From the NCBI GenBank assembly GCA_964030475.1, contig CAXIPT010000005.1, positions 4,134,650-4,198,649 on the forward strand: a stretch of DNA of 64,000 nucleotides, read 5' to 3'. This document shows, one piece after another, positions 18,923 through 30,012 of this stretch; the first letter of the stretch is position 1, and the number at the start of each line of letters is the position of its first letter. This DNA comes from Tethya wilhelma. Lineage: Eukaryota > Porifera > Demospongiae > Tethyida > Tethyidae. The notes beneath the pieces are model-generated. The model searched no databases, had not been told where the DNA came from, and saw only the letters and a list, made by a program, of their open reading frames with translations. Both the position numbers and the translations under genes were made by a program.

Positions 18923-20077
18923 TTACAAATTCATCCTGTTAACTAGACATGTTCAGTAGCAACTCATGTTAATTTTATTCATTGTTGAATTATTATTGGT
19001 TTTGTTCATATACTGAATATCATCAAGCTGTACTTCAAAGCGATGCATGCATGTGCCAAGGAATATGTAAATTAGTATAAGTAGCTAAAATAACTTGCAG
19101 AGTAGGGAACTTTATTTTGCTTTTAGTGGCTAACTGAGCAGATCGATTGAACGGCATGTACTGGTAAAATGGGTTGATATTGTGTATGATGTATTATATT
19201 ATATTTATATATTATGTAAATGCTGCCTATTTATAATTATTATAGTAACCTTGGGTGCTAATTTGCAAGGAACCTCAAGCTGGGTCACCAACTAAAGGGT
19301 CATCTTCCCCTAGGCCTCTTAATAGAGACACCAGCTACACATCCCTTAACTCTTTAGGAAGCCCCAAACTGTACACACACTGAAACATATTCACCAAGCA
19401 TAATGAACTTCAAAGAGCACCCATTTGCAAGGTGCTTAAACCTTGGTGCCATCATGGCATGAAAGTAGTACTATGCTCACAGCACTAGCACTACATTAGA
19501 TGTGCATACCACGTGGTCTACATGGTCGTTTGACAACCTTCAGCAAGTACAGACGAGAGTTTTTAGTTAGTTAGGAAATTGCATTGTTGTGGCTTCTTGC
19601 TAGCACTTTCTGGAGTGCTATACGGTGTAGTTTCTAGATCTGTTGGTTAAGAATATTAAATATATTGGCTAAGTTTCGGTTTGAGTTTTATAAGCATTAA
19701 CGGGAGTATCCAGCCCATCAAAACATACAAGTATGGTAGATACTTAGATACTTGGGTTTCTAGACCAAGGCTGCTTCAATATGCACCATGTGTATCGAAC
19801 AAAACATGCAACGAAGTCATACAACTCCTTTCAACATCATAATACAATTATCTGGGGCTCTTTGGGCTCCTTAATATACAAGTACACTTTATGCAAGATG
19901 CTGGACAATGCATTCCAGCATGCAATAGTGGTTACTATGTGCCAGTAAAGCACCATTCATGACTACTGTGCTACTTGTGTGTTAATTTAAATATAATCAT
20001 AAATCACATGAGTAAAAAATGAATATATTCAGTCATGTGAACAAGAGTTGTAAGTCCACATTTGAATAGCTAGAGCA
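18923..20077. other. non-coding region upstream of the arylsulfatase
   Basis: No exon was recognised. A short dispersed segment at 19066-19110 matches 13083-13130. The promoter of the arylsulfatase should lie in the last few hundred bases. No convincing TATA element stands out from the AT-rich background. Confidence 0.4.
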
Positions 20078-21610
20078 ATGCTTTTACGACTACTTTCAGT
20101 TCTACTCATTTTGCTGTCATTAAAGGTGACAGCTTCAATTCAAGCAGCTTCAGATGACAAGAAACCTCACATAGTATTCTTGCTAGTTGATGACTGGGGA
20201 TGGGCAAATGTCGGTTACCATAGAGACACACCCACCAAGGACATCAGCACTCCAAATATTGATAGTCTTGTCAAAGAAGGACTACAACTTGATCAACACT
20301 ATGTCTTCAACTGGTGTTCTCCATCACGCTCTTCTTTACTTAGTGGGCGATTGCCCATTCATGTAAATGATGTATCTTGTGAGTATTGCTACAATCCTGA
20401 CAATCCTGTGTCTGGAAGTGGAGGCATTCCTCGGGATATGACACTGATATCGACTAAAATGAAGAAAGCTGGCTATGCTACTCATCTTGTTGGGAAATGG
20501 CATGTTGGAATAGCAACAACTGATCTTATTCCAAAGGGAAGAGACTTTGATAGCTCGTTTGGGTATCTTAATGCTGCCAACGATTATTACAATGAGACAG
20601 ATTTAGGATCATGCAATGATACACAGATTGTTGACCTCTGGGACTATGACAAGCCAGCCAACAAACTGAATGGAACAAAATATGAAGAAGCTTTGTTTCA
20701 AGATAGACTTTTGGAAGTGATCAATGATCATGACCCATCTACACCGCTCTTTCTTTACTATGCAGCTCACATTGTTCACAAGCCTTACCAAGTTCCTGAC
20801 GAGTACTTGAAAAAGTTTGACTTCATAGACAATGATATGCGGAGAGTATACCATGCAATGGTCAATTACCTTGATGATGTAGTTGGCAAAGTAGTTAATG
20901 CATTAAAAGAGAAAAAGCTTTGGGACAATCTGCTCTTCATAACCAGTAGTGATAATGGTGGGCCAGTTGGTTCTGGGGCAGCTGCAAACAATTTCCCACT
21001 CAAAGGAGGGAAACATTCGGACTGGCAGGGCGGTGTTCGAGTGAATGCTTTTGTCTCTGGGGGTTATCTTCCTGAGAAGATGAGAGGACAGAAGACTGAA
21101 GGTTACATACACATAGCTGATTGGTATTCTACATTTTGTGATCTAGCCGGTGTAGACCCAACTGATGAGACAGCAGCGAAAGCAAAGCTACCTCCAATTG
21201 ACAGTCTCAACATGTGGCCTCTAATCTCTGGCCAAAACTCTACCTCACCTCGTACAGACATACCAGTGAGTAATGCCACCTTGATTAGTGGTCAGTACAA
21301 GATACTGGTGGGGAATGTTGGGGTGAATGGTTGGACTGGACCTGTCTATCCAAACAGTACTGACCCAAATGCAGCTGTGGGAGGAAATGAACGTTGTGGT
21401 GATTCTGGTTGTCTGTTCAACATCCAAGATGATCCTAATGAACACAAGAACCTAGCCAGCACAATGCCTAGTATCTTGAAAGAGATGAAAACCAAGCTTA
21501 AGGATTACCAGAAAACTCAGTTCAAACCTGATCGTGGAAAGAACTGGAGGAATGGCTTTTGTGATGCAGCACTAACCAAGCACGGTGGTTTTTGGGGACC
21601 TGTAAAGTGA
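20078..21610 (+). CDS. secreted or lysosomal arylsulfatase (ARSB/I/J-like), intronless
   Basis: The 510-residue protein begins with a clear signal peptide (leucine-rich to about residue 20, TASIQA cleavage region). Sulfatases of this family hydrolyse sulfate esters, often on glycosaminoglycans or other sulfated sugars, in the lysosome or outside the cell. Visible active-site elements are D38-D39 in LLVDDWGW, the C-x-P-x-R sulfatase signature CSPSR with Cys80 (to be oxidised to formylglycine) followed by LLSGR, GKWH at 139-142, AAHIVHKP at 229-236, SDNGG at 291-295, and KGGKHSDWQGG at 309-319. Several N-x-S/T sites occur. Length and motif spacing fit an intact arylsulfatase B-type enzyme, and the C-terminal domain with its cysteines is complete. 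The ATG at 20078 gives the signal peptide directly and is the best start. There are no introns, unlike most animal orthologues, so retroposition or a compact sponge paralogue is possible. Substrate specificity cannot be told from sequence. Confidence 0.93.
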   Translation: MLLRLLSVLLILLSLKVTASIQAASDDKKPHIVFLLVDDWGWANVGYHRDTPTKDISTPNIDSLVKEGLQLDQHYVFNWCSPSRSSLLSGRLPIHVNDVSCEYCYNPDNPVSGSGGIPRDMTLISTKMKKAGYATHLVGKWHVGIATTDLIPKGRDFDSSFGYLNAANDYYNETDLGSCNDTQIVDLWDYDKPANKLNGTKYEEALFQDRLLEVINDHDPSTPLFLYYAAHIVHKPYQVPDEYLKKFDFIDNDMRRVYHAMVNYLDDVVGKVVNALKEKKLWDNLLFITSSDNGGPVGSGAAANNFPLKGGKHSDWQGGVRVNAFVSGGYLPEKMRGQKTEGYIHIADWYSTFCDLAGVDPTDETAAKAKLPPIDSLNMWPLISGQNSTSPRTDIPVSNATLISGQYKILVGNVGVNGWTGPVYPNSTDPNAAVGGNERCGDSGCLFNIQDDPNEHKNLASTMPSILKEMKTKLKDYQKTQFKPDRGKNWRNGFCDAALTKHGGFWGPVK

Positions 21611-21865
21611 GTAGTATCGCAGTAATTATAACTATTGGTCATGTACTTAGCTATAATGGTATTTATAGTCATTGAGTTCTTTTAGAAACATATAATTCAA
21701 TACCCCCAATAAGTTTAGCAAAATTTATATATTATTGTACAATGTTATGAAAGTTTGTATATATATATTATATGGGAAATACTTGAAACTATTAATGTGA
21801 GCTAGTGCATGATCACAAAGAGTATACTATATACATCAAGAAATTTCCTGAGCACTCATTTAATG
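21611..21865. other. 3' flank of arylsulfatase
   Basis: AT-rich sequence with no clear canonical AATAAA within 200 bp of the stop. No other feature. Confidence 0.4.
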
Positions 21866-22950
21866 AAGGCACCGATGGTGCATAAGCCTCGGCACACTCA
21901 ACTATCTAGCACAGTCATATGCATACATTCTGCAAAAGAATGTGTCATAATTATTCACCTAGGCCCAGGCATGTAGGCCAGCTGCCTGAGTGGTCCAGTC
22001 ACAATACGCTCATATATATATATGGCCCAGGTTAGCCATATAGAAGTTAACTGTGGTGAAGCAGCAAATGTCACAGATGATGAACCAGATGAGCTTTGCT
22101 ATGATCATACACGTATTGGAATGCTCACCTGCTGTCAGATAGCAAACTTAACTCCAACTCAGTATACTAAATTTGACTGAACCACTGATGCATTAGCTCA
22201 CAGGCTACGATTATGTAAAAATGTATGTATGCCCTGTATGCTTACATAGAAAGCAGGCCAACTCCTGCCTGCATGTCTTGCCAAACAACACTGACTAACA
22301 GTAACAGCAGCTATGACCAGTGTAGGACTGAATCTCTGTGCTTCCATCAACACAAATTCTAGATAACGCACACCAAGCAAATCAGTAGGCGTGGCCTCAA
22401 AGATAAGCGCTAAAAGAAGCACAAAAGCCTCGAGTCTCAGCAACTACAGTGTTTTGGACAGCAAAAAATTTATGTTTATAAGATCATTCAGAGTTATGAA
22501 CGTAAGTACTATCAATTTTGTCGCTAAAGCTTCTTTTCGTGAGATTTCGATGGAACAGACAGACACATAGGTGTCTACTGTCCCTGAATTCCTGGAACAG
22601 TCCCGGATTTGAAGCTTCTGTCCCGTGTCCCGCCCGGAAATCCAAATTTACCTGAAATGTCCTGGATTTCAGACAGAAATGCACTTTTCCCAGAAAAATG
22701 CAACCATTTTTTTAAAAAACTTAGCCTTTTCAACTCTATACTAGCTGTCCTAAAACTACCTAAAAAGGCTAACAAAGCAATAATCTTCGCTTACTGAAGC
22801 GCTAGCCACTCTAAGATTGTAATTGCACTTTGTACTTTTGCAATTAAATGGGCGTGTCGATACGTAAAGAAGGTTGGCACCTGATGCAGACAGACAGACA
22901 CAACAACTACCGTAATCCTCTGCACGTGCCGAGGCTTAATGAATGAACAC
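21866..22950. repeat. dispersed repeat with GCCTCGGCAC ends
   Basis: The ends carry CATAAGCCTCGGCAC (about 21882) and GTGCCGAGGCTTAATG (about 22927), inverse of each other. Internal segments recur in the same orientation at 62560-62800: TCTAGATAA(C/T)GCACAC, CTCAG.AACTACAG.GTTTTG and CTACCGTAA.CCTCTGCA. The left-end sequence recurs inverted at 63025-63065. It is a medium-copy, probably non-autonomous DNA element of about 1 kb. Open frames inside it are not recognisable. Confidence 0.6.
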
Positions 22951-23612
22951 CAACCCTTGGCGCCCAAACATACTACTCTACCAGTATACTAACAGTGGGC
23001 CCATGCAGAAGAGGACACTGAACAACTCTGGATGCTCGAGGCTACACTACATTCTATTTTGTCCCTAACAATGATCTGATATCTGCTTACATTGCAGGGA
23101 GAGCTGACTGTGTGGTAATGGGTGGGACAACAAAAAGATCTTTGTGCTACTACATTTGCCTTAAATACATGCTCTTAGGAGCATTAATATTCTGACAGAA
23201 TCTGGACTACTAATTATTTTCAAAGTGACCAAATATTAACCTACGCTTGTCATGTGCTTCAAAAAAACTGATTGAGAAAGTTACGCTGTGACTGTGAGGG
23301 GCATTGGTACATCTTTACTCATCTAAGGGCACTGAAGGATCTCTTGCTTGTAGCATTAGATGTATAATAGAATCAACTACACCACTTCAAACTCTGGTAA
23401 TTCTCCAAGGAACATTAGCACATCAAACAAAGATATTAGAGTTGGTGTTGAGGTAAGTAGATAAGATAAACCTTCAGCTGCACAATTTTCAGGAATGAAT
23501 CCAGTATATGACTTCTTGCAAGAAGCCATTCCAATCTTGAACAAGTAAAAAAAACATTGGAAATGTAATGCGGAGACACAGGAATGGCTAAATCATAAAA
23601 AGAACGCAAACA
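22951..23612. other. non-coding, ends with one arm of the AAAGCAAACAA foldback family
   Basis: Nothing coding was recognised. The last 70 bp (AAACATTGGAAATGTAATG to AACGCAAACAA) match one arm of the foldback at 61956-62217, so the following element may have inserted into an older copy of that repeat. Confidence 0.4.
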
Positions 23613-24782
23613 ATAGATATTAGAGACTACGTACCCGGGATTGGAAACGTAGGGAAATTAACAATCCACGCGTGTTGCGCTTTGCTGTGCGTTAAATAAA
23701 ATAACTGAAAAAATTCTCCAGAGACTTGCAGAAGTTTTGGACTGGAAAAGCTGCTTGAGTATGGATAGTGCTAGTGGCCGAGTTGTCATTATTGTTCATG
23801 TATAAGAATATACAATAAGAATTACATCATAAACTTCAACACTGCAAGGTAGCCAGTTATGATGACAGATTCAATCACAGATCAGACTGAAAGTGACAAA
23901 GAACTAGGAGACTTGAAGTGGCAGAGTTCCTGTAGGATGTACCTGGACTGTGGCATCAGAGACTGCAGCTTAGCTTTGGTTTGCCGGGCGTAAAGTTCTT
24001 ATCACCAGAGATAGGTGATGTGTGTGTCCCATTCTGCCAATTTGGAATAAAAAATAAAGACGAGTTCAAGTGCATGCTGTTTGACAGTAGTGTATGACCT
24101 CAAACACTAATCTACTCAATCTTAGTGCTTGGTGAATAAATCATTTGAGATCTAAGTACATGTAGTGACACAGCTTTCAACTGCAAACTAAAGCTTCTCA
24201 CAAATAAAAACCCTGCCCAGGTTATACAACATAGCCTAATGCAAACAAAAAAATCAATGTAAGCTACTGCCAAAGAACAGTATGGACATGAGAGGTACAG
24301 AAAGTCCTACATAAAGCTATACTATACCTCCATACTGAATGGCAACACTGTATCACATCCCTTTGTTTTATGTCACACAACATTAGCCCGTTCCATAGAG
24401 CATCAAAAGCACTAGTTTATGCCATAAAAATTATTACTATTGTTCGCTTACCTTGGCAGTTAGAGGTACAGGAAGAATGATAGTTCATAGATTCCCGGCT
24501 ACTTTCGTACAAATTCAGCTTGGAATGCATAGTCTAGTAAGTACTTGCACTTTATTATTTCAGTACCAAGTAAGCATATTCTTACCTGTTTCTTAGCTGT
24601 AGCAAAAGCGCTGCTTCTGTTCTGAATTTCACTCCTTTCTTGGGACGGCATCAAAGATTTACAAATTGTGGCAGCTGCCCAAAAATGCCAAAAAGTGCAA
24701 TACGCGCGGTTCGTGAAATTTACATTAGAGCATAAATATTATGGGCGTTTCCAATCCCGGGTACGTAGTCTCTAATATCTAT
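23613..24782. mobile_element. 1.17-kb element with perfect 37-bp inverted ends
   Basis: The left end (23613-23649) begins ATAGATATTAGAGACTACG and contains the palindrome-like TACCCGGGA. The right end (24746-24782) is its exact inverse with no mismatch over 37 bp. The interior has no long open frame. It is a non-autonomous DNA transposon of unassigned superfamily. Perfect ends imply recent activity. The target duplication could not be read because the flanks differ. Confidence 0.8.
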
Positions 24783-25049
24783 GCTTCCACCAATAATTTG
24801 GGGGGTTGTTGCATATTAAATAGAGTATTGGGGGCAATAACCAGACACTTAACTAAATCTGAACATCTTTACAAGCTGTATACCTTTGGTCACCCAATTT
24901 CCCACTCACTAGTACCCTTTCCCATTAGGTGTACACACAAAAGAATCTTAGGAGAAAATCTTCATATCAACTCAATACAATTATACAATAAAAATTCAAA
25001 ATTAAGAGGCAGTTTTCAGACAGAGAAGTCTAAAACCAGACAAAAAGAA
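24783..25049. other. non-coding 3' flank of the Tigger-like element
   Basis: It contains TAGAGTATTGGGGGCAAT at about 24820, faintly similar to the inverse of a sequence near 27485-27505 on the other side of the transposase. These could be degraded transposon ends, but the match is weak. Confidence 0.3.
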
Positions 25050-27237
25050 TTAACAGTTTTCACACACCCAATGGATATCGGCAAGTCTGTCATGGTCCTC
25101 AGGAGGAATACTAGTGCACAGGACATGATACCAAGTATCACATATATCACAGGCTATCCACGGTTCACCGGCAGAGTCGTTATCTTCACTCCCACCACAC
25201 TTTCGGCACACAACTGATCCACTACTTGTATCAGATTCCACATCTGCATCTGAAGATGGGCAATTATCTGCACGACGGCCTCTTCCTCGGCCCCGGCCAC
25301 GGCCACGGCCCCGCCCCCGGCCCCGGCCACAACCAGTAGCTTTCCGTTTCTTCTGTTCCTCTCTTAGTAGCTTCTTAGCTAGACGATCAGCCTTCCTTTT
25401 CTGCTTAGCTGCCTCTTCCTCTTCTTTTTTCTGTTGTTTTTCCTCTAGATATTTAATCATCTGATTTGAACTCAGGTGCTTTGGAAGGCTTAGAGAAAGT
25501 CGACTCACTTGTTTCTTCTTCGATATCGGCTTAGGGTATGTTAGAACTTCAGTTAAAGCCGGAGACACTTCTCTTCTTCTTAAAGATGTCGAACTGCTAG
25601 CGCCAAGGCTCCTATTGCTGTTAGGAGCTGAGTAGATCTTAGTGCCATCAGGAGCGCTATCAGGAGCTGAGTTGTTAGAGGTAACAGGAGCTGAGTTGTC
25701 AGAGGTCTTAGTGCCATCAGGAGCTGAATTATCAGAGTTCAAAATACCTGAATGTGTGACTTCAGTTCCACCATTTAGAGATAAATTCTTCAACTGAAGC
25801 CATATTTTATACAGTTCATCCTTGTCCTCCACATCGTACCCTTCTTCAAGTCTCCTCCCATACTTCCTCACAGTTTCTGGCTCCATTAGAGCCTCCATGG
25901 GTTGCAATGATTGTGAAGTGTGTGTGCTGCACTTTGCACTCCGTGGGATAGGCTGTTCAGGAGAAAGATCAGACTCAGAAGTAGTGGTAGCTGCTGACGA
26001 AATGTCTGATGTAGGATTATCTTTATAGAGCTTAGAAGGCCCAAGCCTGTCACCACTTAGCACCTTTTCTTTATCCAGAGGGCATATGCCTGCCTTTTCA
26101 AAGGAATTAATGATGGTTTGCATTTTTACAGTGCTTGTCCAGGCACCCTTAAATACACTGGCAAACGTGTCCTTGGTAACTGCAGCACCAATATTCTGGA
26201 TCTGATACTCTGACACTGTTTTCTGCCAATTTTTCTTTAGGGAACTGAAGAATCCTACATCTAACGGCTGTAAAACGTGGGACGAGTGCGGAGGCAAGCA
26301 GTAAAGAAGAATTCTATTCTGGGAGCACAGCTTAGACACTTCAACATCTATGTGAGTGGAATGTCCATCCACTAGAAGGAGTACAGGGCGCTCAGGAGGT
26401 ATTTGCTTGATGAAGTGATTAGCAATCCACCCATAAAAAAGCTCGGTTGTCATCCACCCCTTCTCTGATCTTCCATAATGTGCTCCGTCAACGCAGCCTT
26501 CCAAGAGATTGGAACGTGGGGCACGTTTTCCAGGATAAATATGCATAGATGGGACGACATTCCCGGATGCACTAGCAGCCACAAGCGTAGTAATCTGACA
26601 TTTATTGTCGGAACCAACACTATAAACATGTTTTTGGTTTCTCATGGCGATTACTCGAGTTGCCTTCAGACACAATGGAAATCCGGATTCATCAGCATTC
26701 CAAATTCGCCTTGCCTGGTCCTTAATGCCGTTGAGAATAACAAAACTCTCGAAATTACTAAACCACGTTTCAATTGCACCAGGTGTACAGCAGTAAGCAC
26801 GTGACTTCTGCACAGATCCGGGAGTTCTTTGAGATATTATTGGATGGCGCTTAAGAAATGCGTACCACCAGTCCTTCCCAGGCATATTATCCTGGGTTGG
26901 TACGACCATCTTTGTCTAACATTTTCTTCACAGTCAGACACAGCTGCTCACGTGTTTGCCCATAGCCTATTCCAGCCATCTCAATCGCCCAATGGACAAG
27001 CATATTTTCTTCTGCATTGGTGAGTATTGTTGGTGGTCCTCTTTTAGTGCTGGAAACTTTGCCACAAACCTGATCGCTAAACGTACTACGTGGTACACCA
27101 TATCTTGCTTCTGCTTGTCGATAACTTAATTCCTTACTTCTAATTTTTGATACAGCCACATCAAGGTCATCATGTGTGTACTTTGAACTTTGGGCTAAAG
27201 CCTTTGGCGGTTTAGGAGGCTTCTTTTTCATAGCCAT
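25050..27237 (-). pseudogene. Tigger/pogo-type DDE transposase with C-terminal PHD finger, one frameshift
   Basis: Two overlapping minus-strand frames make one protein. The first (27237-26887) has a basic start, then a pipsqueak-type helix-turn-helix (ELSYRQAEARYGVPRSTF) and a CENP-B-like second DNA-binding region. The second (26909-25050, 619 residues) has the DDE_1 endonuclease fold: WNADESGF (Asp73), LLLVDGHSTH (Asp181) and LPPHSSHVLQPLDVGFF (Asp217), a complete D-D-D triad. The tail holds NSAPDGTK-type repeats, a K/E/R coiled coil, a long Gly-Arg tract (GCGRGRGRGRG...), and a C4HC3 PHD finger at about 568-619 (CRKC, CDIC, YHVLC, WVCENC). PHD fingers usually read histone H3 tails. The 23-bp overlap means one base has been lost or gained near 26890-26909. 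Apart from that the sequence is clean, so a recent lesion or a sequencing error is likely. ATG at 27235-27237 is preferred over an upstream GTG. Confidence 0.85.
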
Positions 27238-27669
27238 CTTTTCTTCAGAGCATCTAGATAATATACTAGGCAGTAAAAGAGCCACAAATTTTCAAAAAAG
27301 AACGGTATACAGTGTAACTTACTGGATATAAGTACTGAGATTTCAACTTCACAGTCAGTCAACGATCTTGCGCTCAGTCTTACATGTGGAATTATAACCG
27401 TATGAATGTTTTTTTCTCAAATTGTTTGTATGGAATTTTTTTTTTTTTTTTTGGAACTGTCCGGAAATTGACTCCGTCCGGGATTCCCCCCCAGTACTCT
27501 AGTAACCCTTCTTGCACATGCCCAATTAAGGGTTTAAATTTTAACCCTTTGCCTTTTGCAGCCTGAATCTATTAGTGCTAGTGGCTGAGACTAGTACACA
27601 TGAAGATGCTAGACAGCTGAATGGTCACTAACAACTTACTGATAAATACTGCTGTATACTCAGCATATA
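27238..27669. other. non-coding 5' flank of the Tigger-like element
   Basis: Contains an 18-bp T run near 27437 and a C-rich AGTACTCTAG segment. No coding feature. Confidence 0.4.
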
Positions 27670-27850
27670 CCGTATAGCGGGAAATTTTCGTATTTTTTGT
27701 ATGCCGTTCGAATATATGAAAATTAAAACTGCAAAAATTTAACTTCCGCATTTACTTTATACGAGCATGCGCCGCGTATACGAAATGTAAAACTACGAAA
27801 ATTTCTTCTGGCACGTTTATACAAAATTTTGCAAACTTCCCGCTATACGG
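27670..27850. mobile_element. 181-bp MITE, CCGTATAGCGGG ends with TA duplication
   Basis: The ends are CCGTATAGCGGGAAATTTTC and AACTTCCCGCTATACGG, flanked by TA on each side. Same family as 7810-7991. It lies just upstream of the exon at 27998, presumably in an intron. Confidence 0.85.
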
Positions 27851-27997
27851 TATACTTACAGATGCAGCTTAATATTGGGTGGTTAATGCAGGTTAAGTGG
27901 GTGGTTAACGTTCCTTATAACTATTGCTTAAAATTTATTACATCGATAAATTGAATCATTGTTTACCAAGTATAATGTCTCACATATTTACATGTAG

Positions 27998-28965
27998 GGA
28001 GCTTCATCAAGTGGTACATTGCAAAAGTCAATAGACATTTGCAAGTTAGTCAATCATCAAATAGTTCAAAAATCTGAACATCCCATTACACTGAGTGAAG
28101 AGACGGCAAATGTAAAGTATGTATCAGACAAGATAAGCGCTGAAGCCTTTTCTAATTCTCCGGTATACAGCTGCTCAACACAAAAAATCTACCGATTCCG
28201 GATGTGGATGGAGCAACTGGTAAGTTTGATGTAGTGTAATACACAACATTTAACTCTAGGTGGTATTTTTATTTTGTATGTTTATTGTGCTCATTGTATG
28301 GATTTAGTTTGATCCTAGTCTATCAGGCTAGACCCTCCTCCTTCGTCACATTGCACGCGCCGAGAGAGGGTCTAGCAAAGGTCGCGTTCAAAGCGCCATT
28401 AACAAAAATGCGGAATTAAATGTGTGTTAACAGTGTGCATTATTTTGAAGAAAGACGGCAAACAGGATAACGAGATAGACTTTCAGCCTGAAAAGCACTC
28501 GCTAGTACCAAAAAGAGCCTTTGATAGTCACAGGTCCATTATTAACAGAGTAGAAGTTGATAGACTGGCAGGTAGTCAGGTAGAATCTGTTCCACATGCG
28601 TTGTTCAGTCTCTTTGTACTTTTGTTGCAAAGTTAAATGCCTTAGACTTACATATAAGACTGTTTTCAAGCCTTTTTTGAGTACAAAAGCTCCAGAAATC
28701 ATCCATAACTAGCATACTTCAGTGATAGAACACGCAGTTATTTCCACGCACGCAAACTACCGCCCACACATAAATTACTACCCAGAATCTGGGTAGTTGA
28801 ATCTGATTGGTCAATTGAGTTTAAACGTCACCTTTGCTAGACTCTCTCGGCGCGTGCAATGTGACAAAGGAGGAGGGTCTAGCTCGATACACTAGTTTGG
28901 TCCCTAAATATTCATTTTTTATTAATAGGTTCATTATAAAATAGCATGTGTGATGCATGTGTTCA

Positions 28966-29029
<64 letters not shown>

Positions 29030-29141
29030 NTGGAGTTATGTGTTTCCTTAGTGAGCAATGTAGTTCTGCTGCGAAGGGAGGTTGAAGTGCTGTTGAAGAC
29101 AGTTCCTATCACAGCAGGTGAGTATATGTGTTGTGTGTGTG

Positions 29142-29183
<42 letters not shown>

Positions 29184-29619
29184 GTGTGTGTGTGTGTGTG
29201 TCAGTGACAGTCACTATAACTGTCCAGCTTTATGTGTACAGTGTAGTCCATGAAATTTTAAAAAGAGAATCTACAGAATCAAACTGTAAGGCACATTGCA
29301 TTGTGGTACTCATTCTAAATAACTGGGGAAAAAATCTAAATGATTAACTACACTTTACTGGGAAATTTTGAACATTCAAAATAGGAAATTTAATTGTGGT
29401 AGGTGGATTTAAATTATGTGGACTACACTGTATTTACTTTATTTTGCAGGTTCAAAATTCTGGCATACATCAAAGATTATAAGAGCCGTTACTCTGGATG
29501 ATTTCATCAAACTGGAGCAAAAGAACAAACCTAGCCGTGGCAAAAAGTCTGTTGTCACTATTTCAGATTCTGATTCAGACGATTTTGAATGCATTCCACC
29601 TTTCAAACGACGTTCCTGA
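27998..29619 (+). CDS. 3' exons of an unrecognised gene with acidic SIM-like tail
   Basis: Four exons join without breaking frame: 27998-28111, 28171-28219, 29052-29117 and 29450-29619 (stop 29617-29619). Each has AG/GT borders, and the phases agree at all three junctions. The first intron is only 59 bp. The resulting roughly 130-residue C-terminal part reads GASSSGTLQKSIDIC..., LPIPDVDGAT, NVVLLRREVEVLLKTVPITA, WHTSKIIRAVTLDDFIKL, and ends KKSVVTISDSDSDDFECIPP then a basic KRRS. The VVTISDSDSDD segment fits a SUMO-interaction motif followed by CK2-type phosphoserines, and the basic end could be a nuclear signal. The domain family is not recognised. Upstream exons were not found: the Tigger element and MITEs occupy the region before 27998. 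The introns hold a MITE (28327-28882) and two TG runs. Confidence 0.55.
28327..28882. mobile_element. 556-bp MITE with about 54-bp inverted ends
   Basis: The left end runs from GCTAGACCCTCCTCCTT through GCACGCGCCGAGAGAGGG. The right end is the close inverse, finishing GAGGAGGGTCTAGC. Each end can also fold on itself (CTAGACCCTC with GAGGGTCTAG). It lies in the large intron of the gene at 27998-29619. Confidence 0.8.
28970..29029. repeat. (TG)n microsatellite ending at an N
   Basis: A run of about 30 TG units is directly followed by an undetermined base at 29030. A second TG run of about 35 units lies at 29130-29201. Both fall in introns of the surrounding gene. Long frames across them are repeat artefacts. 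Confidence 0.95.
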
Positions 29620-29724
29620 TGAGTGACTTTGCTACAGTAATCATTCTTTTGTGAGTTCAAGCATTTAATCACTGGTTGGATCAGCATCTTATGCTAACTT
29701 CATCTAATTGTTTCATATACTAAT

Positions 29725-30012
29725 CTTCATTGATTATACATGTATCATGCAAGCTTTTGATCATCATTTAGAGTGTTTTATTTTACTCATCAATGTCTTC
29801 ATTGAGTATACATGTATCATGCAAGCCTTTTGATCATCATTTAGAGTGTTTTGTTATAGCTATACTTATCAACGTATATATTCATTGAATATTGTATGCT
29901 AAGTATCATACAAGCTTTCAATCATCATTTAGGGCATTTCATAAATTATGTACTCATCTACATTAATGCTACATCAACTTCATGCAGGCTCATGATCATT
30001 TAGAGGGTTTTA
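29725..30012. repeat. degenerate tandem repeat, about 4 x 75-95 bp
   Basis: The recurring order is TTCATTGA, TATACATGTATCATGCAAGC, then TTTTGATCATCATTTAGAG and a T-rich end. The first two units are very similar and the later ones decay. Confidence 0.7.

Noticed and set aside
24741..25217. Plus-strand 158-codon frame overlapping the Tigger transposase
   Set aside because: It is largely antisense to the PHD finger region of the transposase and has no similarity of its own.
28946..29347. Open frames across the TG runs (poly Cys-Val and poly Thr-His)
   Set aside because: They are dinucleotide-repeat artefacts interrupted by an undetermined base. They lie in introns of the gene at 27998-29619.
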